Source: Cordia subcordata (Eukaryota; Streptophyta; Magnoliopsida; Boraginales; Cordiaceae). From it: a DNA stretch of 64,000 nucleotides. The notes beneath the pieces are model-generated. The model had not been told where the DNA came from. It did not search any database and saw nothing but the letters and a program-made list of their open reading frames with translations. The stretch covers positions 3,583,501 to 3,647,500 of the forward strand of contig JAPTOF010000021.1 of assembly GCA_028554755.1 (NCBI GenBank). The letters run 5' to 3'. Position 1 is the first letter of the stretch. Every line of letters starts with the position of its first letter. The position numbers and the translations under genes are program-made. Shown one piece after another: positions 22,401 through 32,781 of this stretch.

Positions 22401-23749
22401 CCTGGTCTCTAAGTGTCTAGGTATCCATTGTCAGTCTTTCCTTGTTTGAACCACTCAATAAATAAAATTGCCTAAAGATTTTCCTTTGAACTATTTGATA
22501 ATTATCCAACTTGAGTTATATATTAACATTCTAGAACACATACATACAGAAACACATATATATTAGCATCTATTCCCGTACTATACATGGGTTTTAATTT
22601 ATTATTTGTTTTCAATTCCAAATTTTCTTATACTTTATAAGTGTCATTAGAAGGTTATTTTTCATAACTTTATGATAACTAAACAATAAAGAATTTACGA
22701 TATTTATCAATGTTTTAAATTAAATGTCACCAAAAATATTTTATAATCCTATTCAATCAAAGTTAACAAAATTAGATTGCAGCTTATTTCAATTTAATAC
22801 ATTGTATCACATTAAAACATTAATAATATTTTAAAAAATTAGTATAATTTTTAGCTCACATATCATGTACATTTATCCTTTCCTTTCAAACTTTACATAT
22901 ATATATGTGTGTGTGTGTGTGTGTGAGTGAGTGTGTGTGTGTATGTATGTATGTATGGGTTTAATGTTATTTATTTATGATCTTCAGCATCCAAATTTAT
23001 TTCAAAAAGCAACTCGAACTATTTGCTGGATTTTACATTTAACAACCATGTAGGGTAGAAGAGCATCTAGCAGATATTTAAATGAAAGAATTCAAGTTGC
23101 ATACTTACTGATATGACAAAATTAAATGATCCTAAAATTCAATGTGGGGAGAACATTGTATTCACCTTTATTAATTTAGTGATTCAATATCTTCAAAGTA
23201 AATTATCACTTTTAAAAGAATAGTTTTAGTTACTTGAACTACTCACTCACAGAAAAATAGTCTCGTCCTTCCATCTACGTCTCTCATCTCAGAAATGACA
23301 ATTTTACCTCTATCTTTGTTTTTTTCCTTTTTTTCAAGAAAGAAAAGGGGGGGGGGGGGTTCGGGTCTTAGAAGTCCTTTTGTTTTCTTTTTTAATCTCG
23401 ATCTTTTCCTTGAAAGAAAAATAAGTGTCATCACACGCTTCATTTGAACATGAAGAAAAAATATAATATCAATATAGCCTCTTAAAGTGGAGATACCATC
23501 TGATCTAAATAACCCATTTTCTCACCTTGAGAACTTGAATAGGTGAGGGTTGCAAAATGTATACGATGAAACGATACACAAGTCAGCAAACCTGGGCCAC
23601 GTGTCTTCATGTGTCCATTTATGGACATGAATTTAGTACAACATCTAAATTTTCTTTGAAATTAACTGTTTCCTAGTTGGACTCCTTGGGGGAGGAACTA
23701 ATGGGAATGGGTGAGAAGAAATTTGGAGGACAGTAAAATTTTTCCTCCG
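22401..23749. other. Intergenic DNA with simple repeats, no gene
   Basis: A compound AT/GT/GAGT/GTAT microsatellite occupies 22897-22957. A run of 13 G lies at 23347-23359. No frame resembles a protein. Confidence 0.6.
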
Positions 23750-23880
23750 AAAATACATTCCAAACAAGAAATGGTTTCTCTAATCCTTCCCTTTCTTTCT
23801 CCTTTTCTTTATCCTAAAATGCATTCCAAACAAGAAATGGTTTCTCTAATCCTTCCCTTTCCTTTTCCTTTTCTTTATAG
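23750..23880. repeat. 66-bp tandem duplication
   Basis: 23750-23815 and 23816-23880 are near-identical copies starting AAAATRCATTCCAAACAAG and ending in CCTTTTCTTTAT. The second copy abuts the left end of the MITE that follows. The unit looks like the end of a related MITE. Confidence 0.9.
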
Positions 23881-24249
23881 TCTGTTTGGATTGAGAAAAA
23901 TGGAAGGAGGAGAAAGGTAATGGAAGGATAAAAGTGATACTTCTTCTGTTTTATTTGGGAGTAGGCGATGGGAGAAGTAAATGAGCTTCATCCCCTCAAA
24001 TCTTTTATTTTTAATCTCTCCAAATTGGGGTAAATTAGAGGAAGACGATTCTTTCAATCCTTTACTTTCAATCTCTTATATATAAAATTTATCATTTCCT
24101 TCCATTTCCTTCTTAATTCAAACAATCTTTTATGTTTGTTTCCCTTAGAAAAATATCTCAGTCCAAATATAAATTACTCATCTGCTCTCCTTTCCTTTAT
24201 AAACCTTTCTTCTATTAAATTTCCTTCCCTCAATCCAAACATAGTGTAA
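23875..24249. mobile_element. MITE with TGTTTGGATTGAG terminal repeats
   Basis: The left end TAGTCTGTTTGGATTGAG is matched at the right by the reverse complement of CTCAATCCAAACATAGTG. The 375-bp interior is rich in GGAAGGA / TCCTTCC, giving further inverted pairing. No coding capacity. Confidence 0.7.
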
Positions 24250-24371
24250 AATATGCTATAAAGGCAAGTTGGCGTAGGGATGTAAGAAAGGACTCAACCC
24301 TCTCAACACATTATATTATATGGTTGAAAGGGAGATCGAATGATAAAGTATTGTCTAAATTCTCTTATCAA

Positions 24372-24402
24372 ATCATATATATATATATATATATATATAT
24401 GT
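24372..24402. repeat. AT microsatellite
   Basis: Uninterrupted AT dinucleotides over about 26 bp near 24375-24400. Confidence 0.9.
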
Positions 24403-24465
24403 AGGTCACAAAACCGTATAAAAATTTTCTCATAATGGAGTTCGTCCCACAAGGAGTTCTCTTTT

Positions 24466-24620
24466 CTCTTCTTCTTCTTCTTCTTCTTTTTTTTTTTTTT
24501 TTCCTCAAATACCCTATACCAAACACAATTCCCCCATCTCCCACCACAAGATTTGAACCCAAGTCATAGGGAAATACATAAATTTTAACTACTTGAACTA
24601 TTCCTAATTCATCATCCCAT
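24466..24620 (-). mobile_element. tRNA-derived SINE (Au-like), minus strand
   Basis: On the minus strand an A-box-like AGTAGTTAAAATT is followed by CTATGACTTGGGTTCAAATC, a good B-box match, then by a body of about 60 bases and an A-rich/GAA tail (plus-strand CTTCTT...TTTTT at 24467-24503). The order and spacing fit plant tRNA-derived SINEs. Confidence 0.6.
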
Positions 24621-26625
24621 AAGGAGCATGGTAGAAAAACTTTATCAACATTATAATGCCAAAATTAAGGCTAACCACAGATATATCATCATTTTCTTTC
24701 TCTACTAAAAAGACAATCAATATTCTTTCTCAACAGTAGAATTATTCTTTATGGTATATAGCAACACCAATTATCATTTTATGGTCCCTCATATCAATTG
24801 CAAGCAACATAGTGCCGAACTTACATGAATTATGGACAATTTGGTTTCTTTTTTTTTTTTTTTTTGGTTCAAAAACTTGGGTTGTTGTTGTAGGTAACAT
24901 TTTGGCATCATAATGTATTTCAGTCAGAGAAGGTTCTGAGTCATGATGTTGGGCCTCCCTCCCTTATTAATGTTTGCATGTAATAATTTCTTTAATTTAT
25001 TGAAAGTTGCTTGCACCACCTTCTCTTCGGCGGTTGAAATATACAACTGAATACGAGAAATTTGCAAATCGATAAGAATCACATTAATTTTCTCTCATCA
25101 AAAAAGTTGACAACCAACAAAGTGATGACTGTTGACAGTTACCAAAGTATAATGGATAACTCTCTTTCTATTGCTATATTTAAGATTTGAAGAAGACTCC
25201 AACTTATATAGATTTATTCTGTACAATTTGTGTTACATTTGGTTTGAACACATCTGCTATTGAGTGTCCTACCTTTACCTAGTAGCTGGTACTGCATTTG
25301 GAGTTTATCAATTGGTAGTTAAATTCTGCCGCATATCCAGTGATTGGACTCTGCATGTTGAGTTTCCCTCATATTTAAAAAAAAAAACTATTATGCGAAT
25401 ATCTAGATCACTAATCAACTACCAAAATAGGGATACTAGTAAAGAACTGGGAATTGAAGAAATTAAATTATTATTTTTTTTAGGATTATTACAAGTGGAG
25501 AAAGAGAAAGAAAATGCAGAGTGGGAAGAATTTTGAAAGACTGAACTATGTTAGATATATCTTTTATATATATATGTCATTCTTTTCTTAATTTAACTAT
25601 CATATATGTTATCTCCACCCCCCCCCCCCGGGAGCGCCCAAAAGAAAAAACCAAATCATAAATTGCAATAAAGCTACTCAAATGCAAAGGAAAGGAATCA
25701 AAGAAAATAGAGAAAAATTAATCACAATAATTAATTTCCTTTCACGTTTGCAGCATCTTCATCAGTGTGTTATAAAGGTACAATCAATTTAGAGAATTTT
25801 CAACATCTAGAGTTCAACTAATATAATGACACATAATAAATGTTGTGTTGAAAGAATTTATATTTCACTGGGCCAATTTGAGAAATAATGCTAAGCTGCG
25901 AGCATCATATTTAACTTTGGCGACCACTAATATTTCACCAGAAAAGAAATGAAAAACATGAAGGATGTCAATAACATTACGCAACCACGAAGGTACTCAT
26001 ATAATAAATCTTGACTTTCAAAATTCAAAATGAAAAATCTGGTCATAACTTCAAAGCCATCTCACATGTATTTGCTTGGAATTTATTGTATGAATCAACA
26101 CTTGCGCAACCTTTCAACAATATTTGCTTCACAATATTATCGGAGACTATTCTTCGTAGTTCAGTATTCTCGCATTAACCTATTTTTCAATTCAAACCAT
26201 ACATTTAGACACATCATTGATGAGTTAACCGTATCATCAATTGGATTGCTTAGACCTACCAGACGATTATCTTTTAATTGTAAACAATGAAGGGGATATG
26301 ACCGGCATTGGTTGATGTAATTAAATATACATTTTTTGCAAACAAAAAGAAAAAGAATTTATTGTATGTAATCAAAGTAAATATGGGCGTGGTTGGATTT
26401 GTTAGAAATTTAGCTTTGCTTTTAAAGCTGTAGAGCTTTTCTTGTGTTGTAATATTGATCTTTATTTACACACACACCGACTCCTCTAAGCAATGAATGA
26501 AGGGGCTTGGTGCTCTTTAAGTGTTGTTGTAATTGCAATATTTACTCCAATTTTCCCTTTTCTTCATCCATCTTGGGATTTTTTCCCAAACCATTAGTAC
26601 ATTTCCAGCCCCTCAATTTACACCT
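24621..26625. other. Intergenic DNA upstream of the GIR-like gene
   Basis: Poly-T runs (24849-24866), a 12-base C run (25618-25629) and several short frames without family resemblance. No RNA gene seen. Confidence 0.55.
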
Positions 26626-26631
26626 CTCTCA

Positions 26632-26662
<31 letters not shown>

Positions 26663-26725
26663 CATAATTTAATTAAGCTTTAAAGCAATCCCATCTCTCT
26701 CTTCTTCACTCCCCCTTTATATATA
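26626..26725 (+). promoter_or_regulatory. Probable promoter of the GIR-like gene
   Basis: A CT microsatellite followed by CA repeats (26626-26660) lies just upstream of TTTATATATAA at 26716-26726, a strong TATA-box candidate. Pyrimidine-rich CT tracts next to TATA boxes are common in plant core promoters. The transcription start is unknown; about 26745-26755 would fit the TATA box. Confidence 0.45.
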
Positions 26726-26800
26726 ATGGCCTCAAGAGTTGAAAACCAACAACCTCACCCTCTTCAAACAGTCCATGTTAGTGGTGTTCTTGAATCTTGA
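26726..26800 (+). other. Possible 24-codon upstream ORF in the GIR leader
   Basis: The frame begins MASRVENQQPHPLQTVHV and ends in TGA at 26798-26800. It is followed within eight bases by a perfect GTAAGT splice donor (26808), as if it sat in the first leader exon. If the TATA box at 26716 is the one used, its ATG would lie upstream of the transcript start, so its translation is doubtful. Confidence 0.35.
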
Positions 26801-26807
26801 TGACATA

Positions 26808-26904
26808 GTAAGTTATATATAACTTGTGGGGTTGGGTTAGAAAAGGCTTCAAATCCTCTGTCATCTTAGGGTTGGCAAAGACTTTGTTAATCTCAAGGTA
26901 TATC

Positions 26905-26946
<42 letters not shown>

Positions 26947-27012
26947 GATCAAGATCATTGTTTTGAATTCATCTTTGTTCTTGTTACTTATTCGATATTA
27001 TTGTTTCTTTAG
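26808..27012 (+). other. Leader intron of the GIR-like gene
   Basis: Donor GTAAGT at 26808-26813 and acceptor TTTCTTTAG ending at 27012. The interior is AT-rich and includes an AT microsatellite at 26910-26941. An alternative donor GTATATC at 26899 (after CTCAAG) is possible. Confidence 0.5.
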
Positions 27013-27047
27013 ACTGGTACTATCTTATCGGAAAAGAAGAAGCAATC

Positions 27048-27374
27048 ATGAGTCACAGAAATGGACCAAAGCTTGACTTGAAGCTGAACTTGTCACCACC
27101 AAGGATGAACCCTCGGCTGGAACAATCTCCCACCCGATCGTCAACGGTGTCACCGACGTCCCCGCCGAGCTCCTGCGTCTCCTCGGAGCTCAACCAGGAG
27201 GATTGCCTTCGATATTCAACCAGCCCTGAGGCTACCGCCCGATCCATGATGCTCGTAGGCTGCCCACGCTGCCTCATGTTCGTCATGCTCGCGGAAGAAA
27301 ACCCCAGATGCCCCAAATGCAAGAGCACTGTTTTGCTAGATGTGATCCATGTCAAGAATAGTAACACCAGCTAG
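27048..27374 (+). CDS. GIR1: GIR1/GIR2-like EAR-motif repressor, 108 aa
   Basis: The protein starts MSHRNGPKLDLKLNLSPP, with an LxLxLxL EAR motif at residues 9-15. A serine/proline-rich stretch follows (27-46, including VSPTSPPSSCVSSE). The C terminus is a conserved zinc-ribbon-like module with CPRC at 72-75 and CPKC at 88-91 (CX2C-X12-CX2C), inside LVGCPRCLMFVML and CPKCKSTVLLD. This matches the small plant family of GLABRA2-interacting repressors (Arabidopsis GIR1 and GIR2), which recruit TOPLESS-type corepressors and act with GL2 in root-hair control. Target genes here are inferred from family only. The reading frame is complete in one exon, and the length is as usual for the family. Orthology to GIR1 rather than GIR2 is not resolved. 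The ATG lies 35 bases after a leader-intron acceptor. Confidence 0.92.
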   Translation: MSHRNGPKLDLKLNLSPPRMNPRLEQSPTRSSTVSPTSPPSSCVSSELNQEDCLRYSTSPEATARSMMLVGCPRCLMFVMLAEENPRCPKCKSTVLLDVIHVKNSNTS

Positions 27375-27599
27375 AGGAGGAAGAGGAGGAGGACTAGGCA
27401 GCTTCCTTTTCCACTTCTGCAGCTATATATGATTAGTATTTTTATTGTCTACCCTCCTCTTTTTTGGCTTCCTAAGTAGCACTATTTGCCCTTCACTTCC
27501 ATTTGAAAAACAGAAAAAGAAAGGGAACTCATAGTGCTACTAATTTTTTTACTTCTCCCACCTTTTCTTTCCCTTCTACCTTCTCATGGATTGCAGTTA
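27375..27599 (+). other. 3' untranslated region of the GIR-like gene and flank
   Basis: Purine-rich start (GAGGAGGAAGAGG) then T-rich DNA. No clear AATAAA signal; the transcript end is not determined. Confidence 0.4.
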
Positions 27600-27720
27600 C
27601 TTTTAGACCCTAGCGCCAACCCCGGAAGGCGCCCTCCCGGGTATGTATGGTGTCAACTTGGGAGGGCGCGCATGGTGCCAACCCGGGAGGGCGCGCATGT
27701 ACCGGGGGGCGCATAACTCT
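27600..27720. repeat. GC-rich island with direct and inverted repeats
   Basis: Two adjacent 25-bp units (27650-27674 and 27675-27699) share GGGAGGGCGCGCATG. A perfect 14-bp inverted repeat pairs 27629-27642 (GCGCCCTCCCGGGT) with 27681-27694. The block is strikingly GC-rich against its surroundings. Confidence 0.85.
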
Positions 27721-28975
27721 ATAGCTGTAGGACGTGGGCAAAATGGTGTAGCAGTGGTGTTGCTCGGGTCAAGAATCTCTGCCTTACTTAGCAGACAGCA
27801 AAATGTAAATTGTGCAAAAACTGCAACACTGCCCAAATTCTTAAAGCTTATTAATTTTCTTGGCTGAACTTTTATTCCGTTTTCGATCGTTCTACATCCA
27901 ATCGCAGCAAGCCACGCGAGCAATCTCCGAGCAAAAATATTCAGTCAATCTAAGTAAAAAGGTTATATTTGGTCTCCCTGCTAACTATAGGCCCACCAGT
28001 GGCTAAACTTGCATGACAAAACTTTCTTTCTTTCCTTCTTTTTTTCCTTCTTTTTTCTATTTAGAATGAGACAAAATCGACAAACAAGATGAAGAATACA
28101 AATAAACTGTCAATAATGATTAGAAGGTGACAAAATTATCATTAAACTCCAAATTGATGGGGCCAAAATCACAGATTAGCAGCAAAATCAAACGGTTAGG
28201 GAAGAGTCATCGAGCTTATATAAGTCATAATTTTGTGCCATTACATTATATTTTAATGGAATGACCATTTTTGACATCTGAAGGAATGTGAAAAGCACCT
28301 TCTAACTGGGCAACTTAGATAACATGGAGTCGAGACTTCAATTTTGCTGCATTGGCACTATCAAGACATTAATGTTTTTCCAGTAGTTCCAATGTCAACA
28401 TTATTATTATTGATCAACTAATGAATGAAAACAACAAATGTGTATCGTATGTTATATGGATCAGAGGTGATGAGATGGACTTGGATCCCGTTGTCATATC
28501 AGAGATCAAATATATAACAGTGAACTGTCTATACAATTATAATGAAATGATAAATACACAAAGAGAAGTGGGTTGGGTAGTTCGAGCATTGAAATAAAGA
28601 GGGCATTATATTAGATTGGAAGACCATTAAAATCAAATAAATGCAACGAGTAATTGAGACGGTTGAGAATAATGAGGCTATTGCGTCATATGATAAGTAC
28701 ATATTCAATTCACAGCTATTGCCGATGTTGTATCTACTATCTTTTATATTAATATTGCATCTGTTTTCAACTCTTAGGTCACTAAATGCAATCTTCTTGT
28801 GTATCCTCAATTCGGGAAGGCTCTCTTATTTTCTCTCCTCTCTTTCATGTTTTCCCATTGAATTCAATTACTACTCTATTTACTTTTCTCCATCAATCCT
28901 TTAACTCCAACCACATGAATCTCTGTGTGTTGGTGGTATGTGTGTTGGTGGGTGGATTGGTGCGTTCGGTGTACT
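27721..28975. other. Intergenic DNA, no gene recognised
   Basis: Short frames on both strands (for example 28529-28904) lack family motifs. T/C-rich runs occur at 28023-28060. Confidence 0.5.
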
Positions 28976-29163
28976 AAAACTCTTACTACACACAAGATCG
29001 AGGAAAGGTTCGAACCTATTCCGAATCAACTGTATGTAATCAAAATAAAGGAAGATTGTAAACAGGATGTACCTTTTTCAGGGGTGTTATCGGCCCTAAA
29101 ACTCTGATTACACATAAGATAAAGCAAAGGTTCGAACCTATTCAGAGTCAATCATATGTAATC
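28976..29163. repeat. Pair of 66-bp direct repeats with a GGTTCGAACC core
   Basis: Copies at 28976-29041 and 29098-29163 run from AAAACTCT to TATGTAATC and each hold the 10-bp palindrome GGTTCGAACC. They are about 80 per cent alike by eye and separated by 56 bases. Confidence 0.85.
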
Positions 29164-29315
29164 TTCCCTTACAAATATAAAATGGGTTAATGAGTCGACC
29201 TTGTAAACCAACCCCATAAAAGAAAAATATTGGAACATAGTCTTTTTTTGCATGAAAAAACATGAAAAGATGGATATTCCAGTTCAGGACAAGGAAGTCT
29301 GACGTCTGCTAAAAA

Positions 29316-29573
29316 TGTAGGTAATATATTCCTTGAATATTATTGTAGATATTTCATGATTATACGAGATATTTTATTATATATTATCTTTTCTGTACAA
29401 GGTAAATCAATTAAGGCGAGATATAAGCAATTAGCATTGATTGTAACCAGTTTCTTTTTTGTAGTTTGGCTCCTATAAAAGAAGACTACAGGTGTACTTG
29501 TAACTCGTTCAGAAAGAGACATACACAAGCTTTTTTGTAGTTTTCTTCACTTTTTGAATCATGTTTCTCGACA
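29316..29573 (+). repeat. Probable LTR of a Ty1/copia element
   Basis: It ends ...GTTTCTCGACA at 29573, directly before a copia primer site. A TATAAAAG-type promoter lies near 29474. The left edge (TGTAGGTAATAT at 29316) is a guess, because no second LTR is present for comparison. Confidence 0.55.
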
Positions 29574-29585
29574 TGATATCAGAGC
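29574..29585 (+). other. Primer-binding site (initiator-methionine tRNA) of the copia element
   Basis: TGATATCAGAGC differs at one base from TGGTATCAGAGC, the standard primer site of plant Ty1/copia elements. Confidence 0.8.
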
Positions 29586-30178
29586 TACCATCCTAGTAGC
29601 CTATACCACTGTCATTATTTGCTGAATTCATATCCATACAATTGCAGAAATCAAAACTAGTCTCATAATCATTACTTTTTTTTTATAAATTCGTTCTGGT
29701 TTTTATTATTTTGAAATTTTTTTAACATAAAAAAGTTACACACACCACACCATCATAAAGTACTCATCAAGACGATTCTGAAGATATAAAGTTCATTGAA
29801 ATCAGAGTTACGACAGGACCACACGCGCCGGTCAAATGTGAGCACTTGTTTTATTGACTTTCTCTATTTTTGCTCAGCCAAATAAGGTCTTACCACATCA
29901 TATGCCATGTCAACACTATGTCAGTAAGTAGGAACTAGGTGCCACGTCACTACTACCATGTCAGCGGTCCACATGTCACCATGTCAGCTCCACAGTCAGT
30001 ATTTATTTATCATTTTGCTTTTTATTTTAATTTATGTTCTTTTCTGTAACTTTAAAAAAATCCGAAAAAAAGAGAGAGAGAGAGAAAAAAGGGAGCCCTT
30101 CCTAGGGTATTTTAGCATTTCGAATTCATTTTTGCACTTTGTTTTTCATATTCTTAACCAAAATACCAGTTTTTATTC
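29586..30178 (+). other. Untranslated leader of the copia element
   Basis: No ORF. CATGTCA/CACGTCA words recur between 29890 and 29990. A GA microsatellite lies at 30070-30085. Confidence 0.5.
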
Positions 30179-30413
30179 ATGGATCGCATATATACTGCTC
30201 AACCTGTCAACATCACATCCAATGGAGGAAATTATATACCTTGGGCTCAAGCCATGACGAGTTTTCTCAAAGGATGCAAGTTATGACGTATTGTGACCGG
30301 TGATGTCAAGGAACTAGAAAAGAAAGAGAATGAGTCTGACGATAAGTTTACTGATAGATTAAAAGATTGGGATAGTAATTTTTACTAGATAATCACATGG
30401 ATCTGCAACACCT
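30179..30413 (+). pseudogene. 5' part of copia gag, truncated
   Basis: The frame starts MDRIYTAQPVNITSNGG and contains NYIPWAQAMTSFLKGCKL, TGDVKELEKKENESD and LKDWDSNFY. This is the N-terminal gag block of plant Ty1/copia elements (NYxxWxxAMxxFLxGKxLW...TG). A stop interrupts it after GCKL (TGA where TGG would encode W) and another after NFY. It ends abruptly at 30413 where the Athila-like LTR begins, so more than nine tenths of gag-pol is missing. Confidence 0.8.
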
Positions 30414-31984
30414 TGATGTGTGTCACTTGTGCATGTTTGTACATAGTGTTTGCATGTTTAAAGGTGTTCTAGAGCATATTTGAGTGCATTTAGTATAGAG
30501 TTTATGTATAATATTTAGATGCATAAATGTTATACTAAGTGTGATATTTTGTGTTTTAGGTGAGTTTTGGAAGGGGTTGAGCTTAAATGAGGAAGAAACG
30601 AGCTAAATATTGAAAATCAGGAGAACAAATATTGAACATTGAAGATCAAATGGAGTTATCGGCTGGGCTAAATAGGTCAGTCAGTAAAACCTAAGAATAG
30701 AAGTCTATATCGGTCGACTATACCAACTGACTAGTAAGGGTAGCCAGTTGATCCAGAGAGCATGAGAAGGAACCGGTCGACCCTCCTTGTTATTGGCTAA
30801 CTGGTAGGGTCCCCTAATATTCGCACTAAAGAGTCTATAAATAGCCCGTTTCAAGTCATTTTTGGGGGAGGAACTTTATTTTCTAAAACCCTAATAAACC
30901 CTAGCCCTTTACCCACTTCACCAAACACCCAAACCTACTATCCTACACCAAACCAAGCTAGGATTGAATCTTTCAACAAGAGATTGAAGGATTTTGCTTT
31001 GGATTTGAGCCAAGGTTTAAAAAAGAGTTCCTTATTCTTTTTCTTATTCTTATAAATATACTTTGTAATTGAGTTAGATACAGAGTTGATTGATGTTGTA
31101 TATTAAATTAAGGTTTTGAATAAAGGATTTGTCTGTATCTTTGGCTCTTAATACATACTTGTTTAACTAAATCTATGGCATGATTCAATATATCTATGTA
31201 TTGAAAATCAAGCATGTTTATATATTTGTTAAAATGCCTAAGTAAATTTGCATGTGTTATTTGTACTTCAAATGCTTTTATCTTCTTATATGGGTGATCT
31301 GATTGTGTTTAATTCATGGCTTTACTTAGTAAAGTAGGCTTTAGATTTAAATCTAGCTAATAGGTTACATACTTTGCTTAGTCGATTTTAGGTGGTAGTC
31401 CTTTGCTTTAAACCCAGCCTATTAAGCTAGACAAGAGTATCCCTTACCCACGTTAATATTTGTTAATCGATCCTTAATGTCACGTATCGTTTAAGTGCTA
31501 GTCCTTGGCTTTAAACCCAACCAAGAGGATAAGTTCTAAGCACGGATTGCGTAAGCTAAAAGGGATTGGCCCTTAGCTTTTAGCCCAGCTAACGAGTTGA
31601 ACCACTAGTATTGGTTAAGAGACCCCCAATCAACACAACGGCAATAGAAGTCTCGAGCCATAAATAGACCTAATTCGTTATCACAGCTCGAGTCTAGTTG
31701 CAACGCAATCACCCTAGGTCCCCTTCTTCTTTGTTAGGTTTCCTTCCTTAGCTTGGCACCCTTAAGTTTCTCCTTAGCTTAGTTTCTATTTTCTTTTTCC
31801 CGAACTCCCTTCATGTTCTAAAAAAAAGCACACACATATACACAGACACACGTAGCTAGTTTTAGGCACCCAAGCACATAGAGATCAAACTAAGGTAGTC
31901 TATCTGTGGAGACGATACCCTCACTTGAATCTGCTATATCATGAACGATTTGTACACTTGCGGGTGTAAAACTCGACATGATCA
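30414..31984 (+). repeat. 5' LTR of the Athila-like element
   Basis: It starts TGATGTGTGTCACTTG and ends CGACATGATCA, right before the primer site. A TATAAATAG promoter sits at 30836, about 40 bases before a plausible leader rich in ACCCTAA. A pair of YTTTRAACCCAGC-type phrases near 31408, 31512 and 31588 shows small internal repeats. No coding capacity. Confidence 0.65.
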
Positions 31985-31990
31985 AGTTTT

Positions 31991-32008
31991 TGGCACCATT
32001 GTTGAGAA
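31991..32008 (+). other. Primer-binding site of the Athila-like element
   Basis: TGGCACCATTGTTGAG matches the Athila primer site TGGCGCCGTTGCCGGG with CpG-to-CpA/TpG type differences at several positions. Confidence 0.7.
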
Positions 32009-32199
32009 GACATGGTATTGGTTCTTTTTGGGCTTTTGTATTTGCGATTAGTTGCTTGCAGTGTACTCTATCTTTACTTGTTTTCCATTATTCAAAAATT
32101 ACAAAAAAAAATTGAAAAATATCAAAAACTCAAAAAAAATTGAAAATTCAAAAAAAAAATGAATTGTGAAGAGGTTTTACTTGTGATTCATTAAATATA

Positions 32200-32560
32200 A
32201 CCGATCCTAATATTTCTTGGTGATCACCAGTATCCTTTTCCCAGCCACCCAAACGTGTTCCCAAGGCATGTTACTTGTGTGGAAGTTATGAGAATTCAAC
32301 CGTTTTTTGTCCTCATGAAAATCCCCAATCTAAGACTAGTGCTAATTATGACCACTATAGTCATGCATTGTTTCATGCATCTTTACTTAAAAATCATGAC
32401 TATAGGGATGCATAGTCTTATCATTGCAATCTATGTGGAAGACGTGATCATGATTTCAATTCTTGTCCTACCTTCCACCCTTATACCCGATTGCATGCAA
32501 CGCCCAAAAATGCCCTCAGGAATTATGTGCCCTCCATGCATCAATATCTTATCATCATAA
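32200..32560 (+). pseudogene. gag-like zinc-knuckle region of the Athila-like element
   Basis: One frame carries two knuckles. The first (32269-32310) reads CYLCGSYENSTVFC, with asparagine in place of histidine. The second (32425-32466) reads CNLCGRRDHDFNSC, a perfect CX2CX4HX4C knuckle of the kind that binds nucleic acid in Gag. A stop (TAG, about 32414) lies between them and another frame break follows. The upstream part is absent or unrecognisable. In the family such knuckles package the element RNA; function here is lost. Confidence 0.7.
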
Positions 32561-32781
32561 TTCTAGGGAGCAATATCATGCATATTTACCATGGGGGCAA
32601 GATGACTCCTCATTTTATTCACCTTCTAGTTTTAATTGTCCACCCCAACACCTTCTTTCCCACTCATTTCTCTCCGGAGTTTTTTTATGGTTATACTTAA
32701 AATGATTTTCAATTTGATTATCATTTCCACTCGGTTGGACCCTCTTCCATTGGGCCTATATCTTGGGGCCAATTAGACTAA

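Noticed and set aside
24368..24562. Basic protein on the minus strand
   Set aside because: Its lysine/arginine run is the translation of the SINE tail and its end is an AT microsatellite.
27053..27367. Antisense ORF opposite the GIR-like gene
   Set aside because: It mirrors the coding strand's codon pattern and has no motifs; the sense protein has a clear family.
29001..29024. tRNA gene suggested by GGTTCGAACC
   Set aside because: No cloverleaf, A box or acceptor stem can be drawn around either copy.
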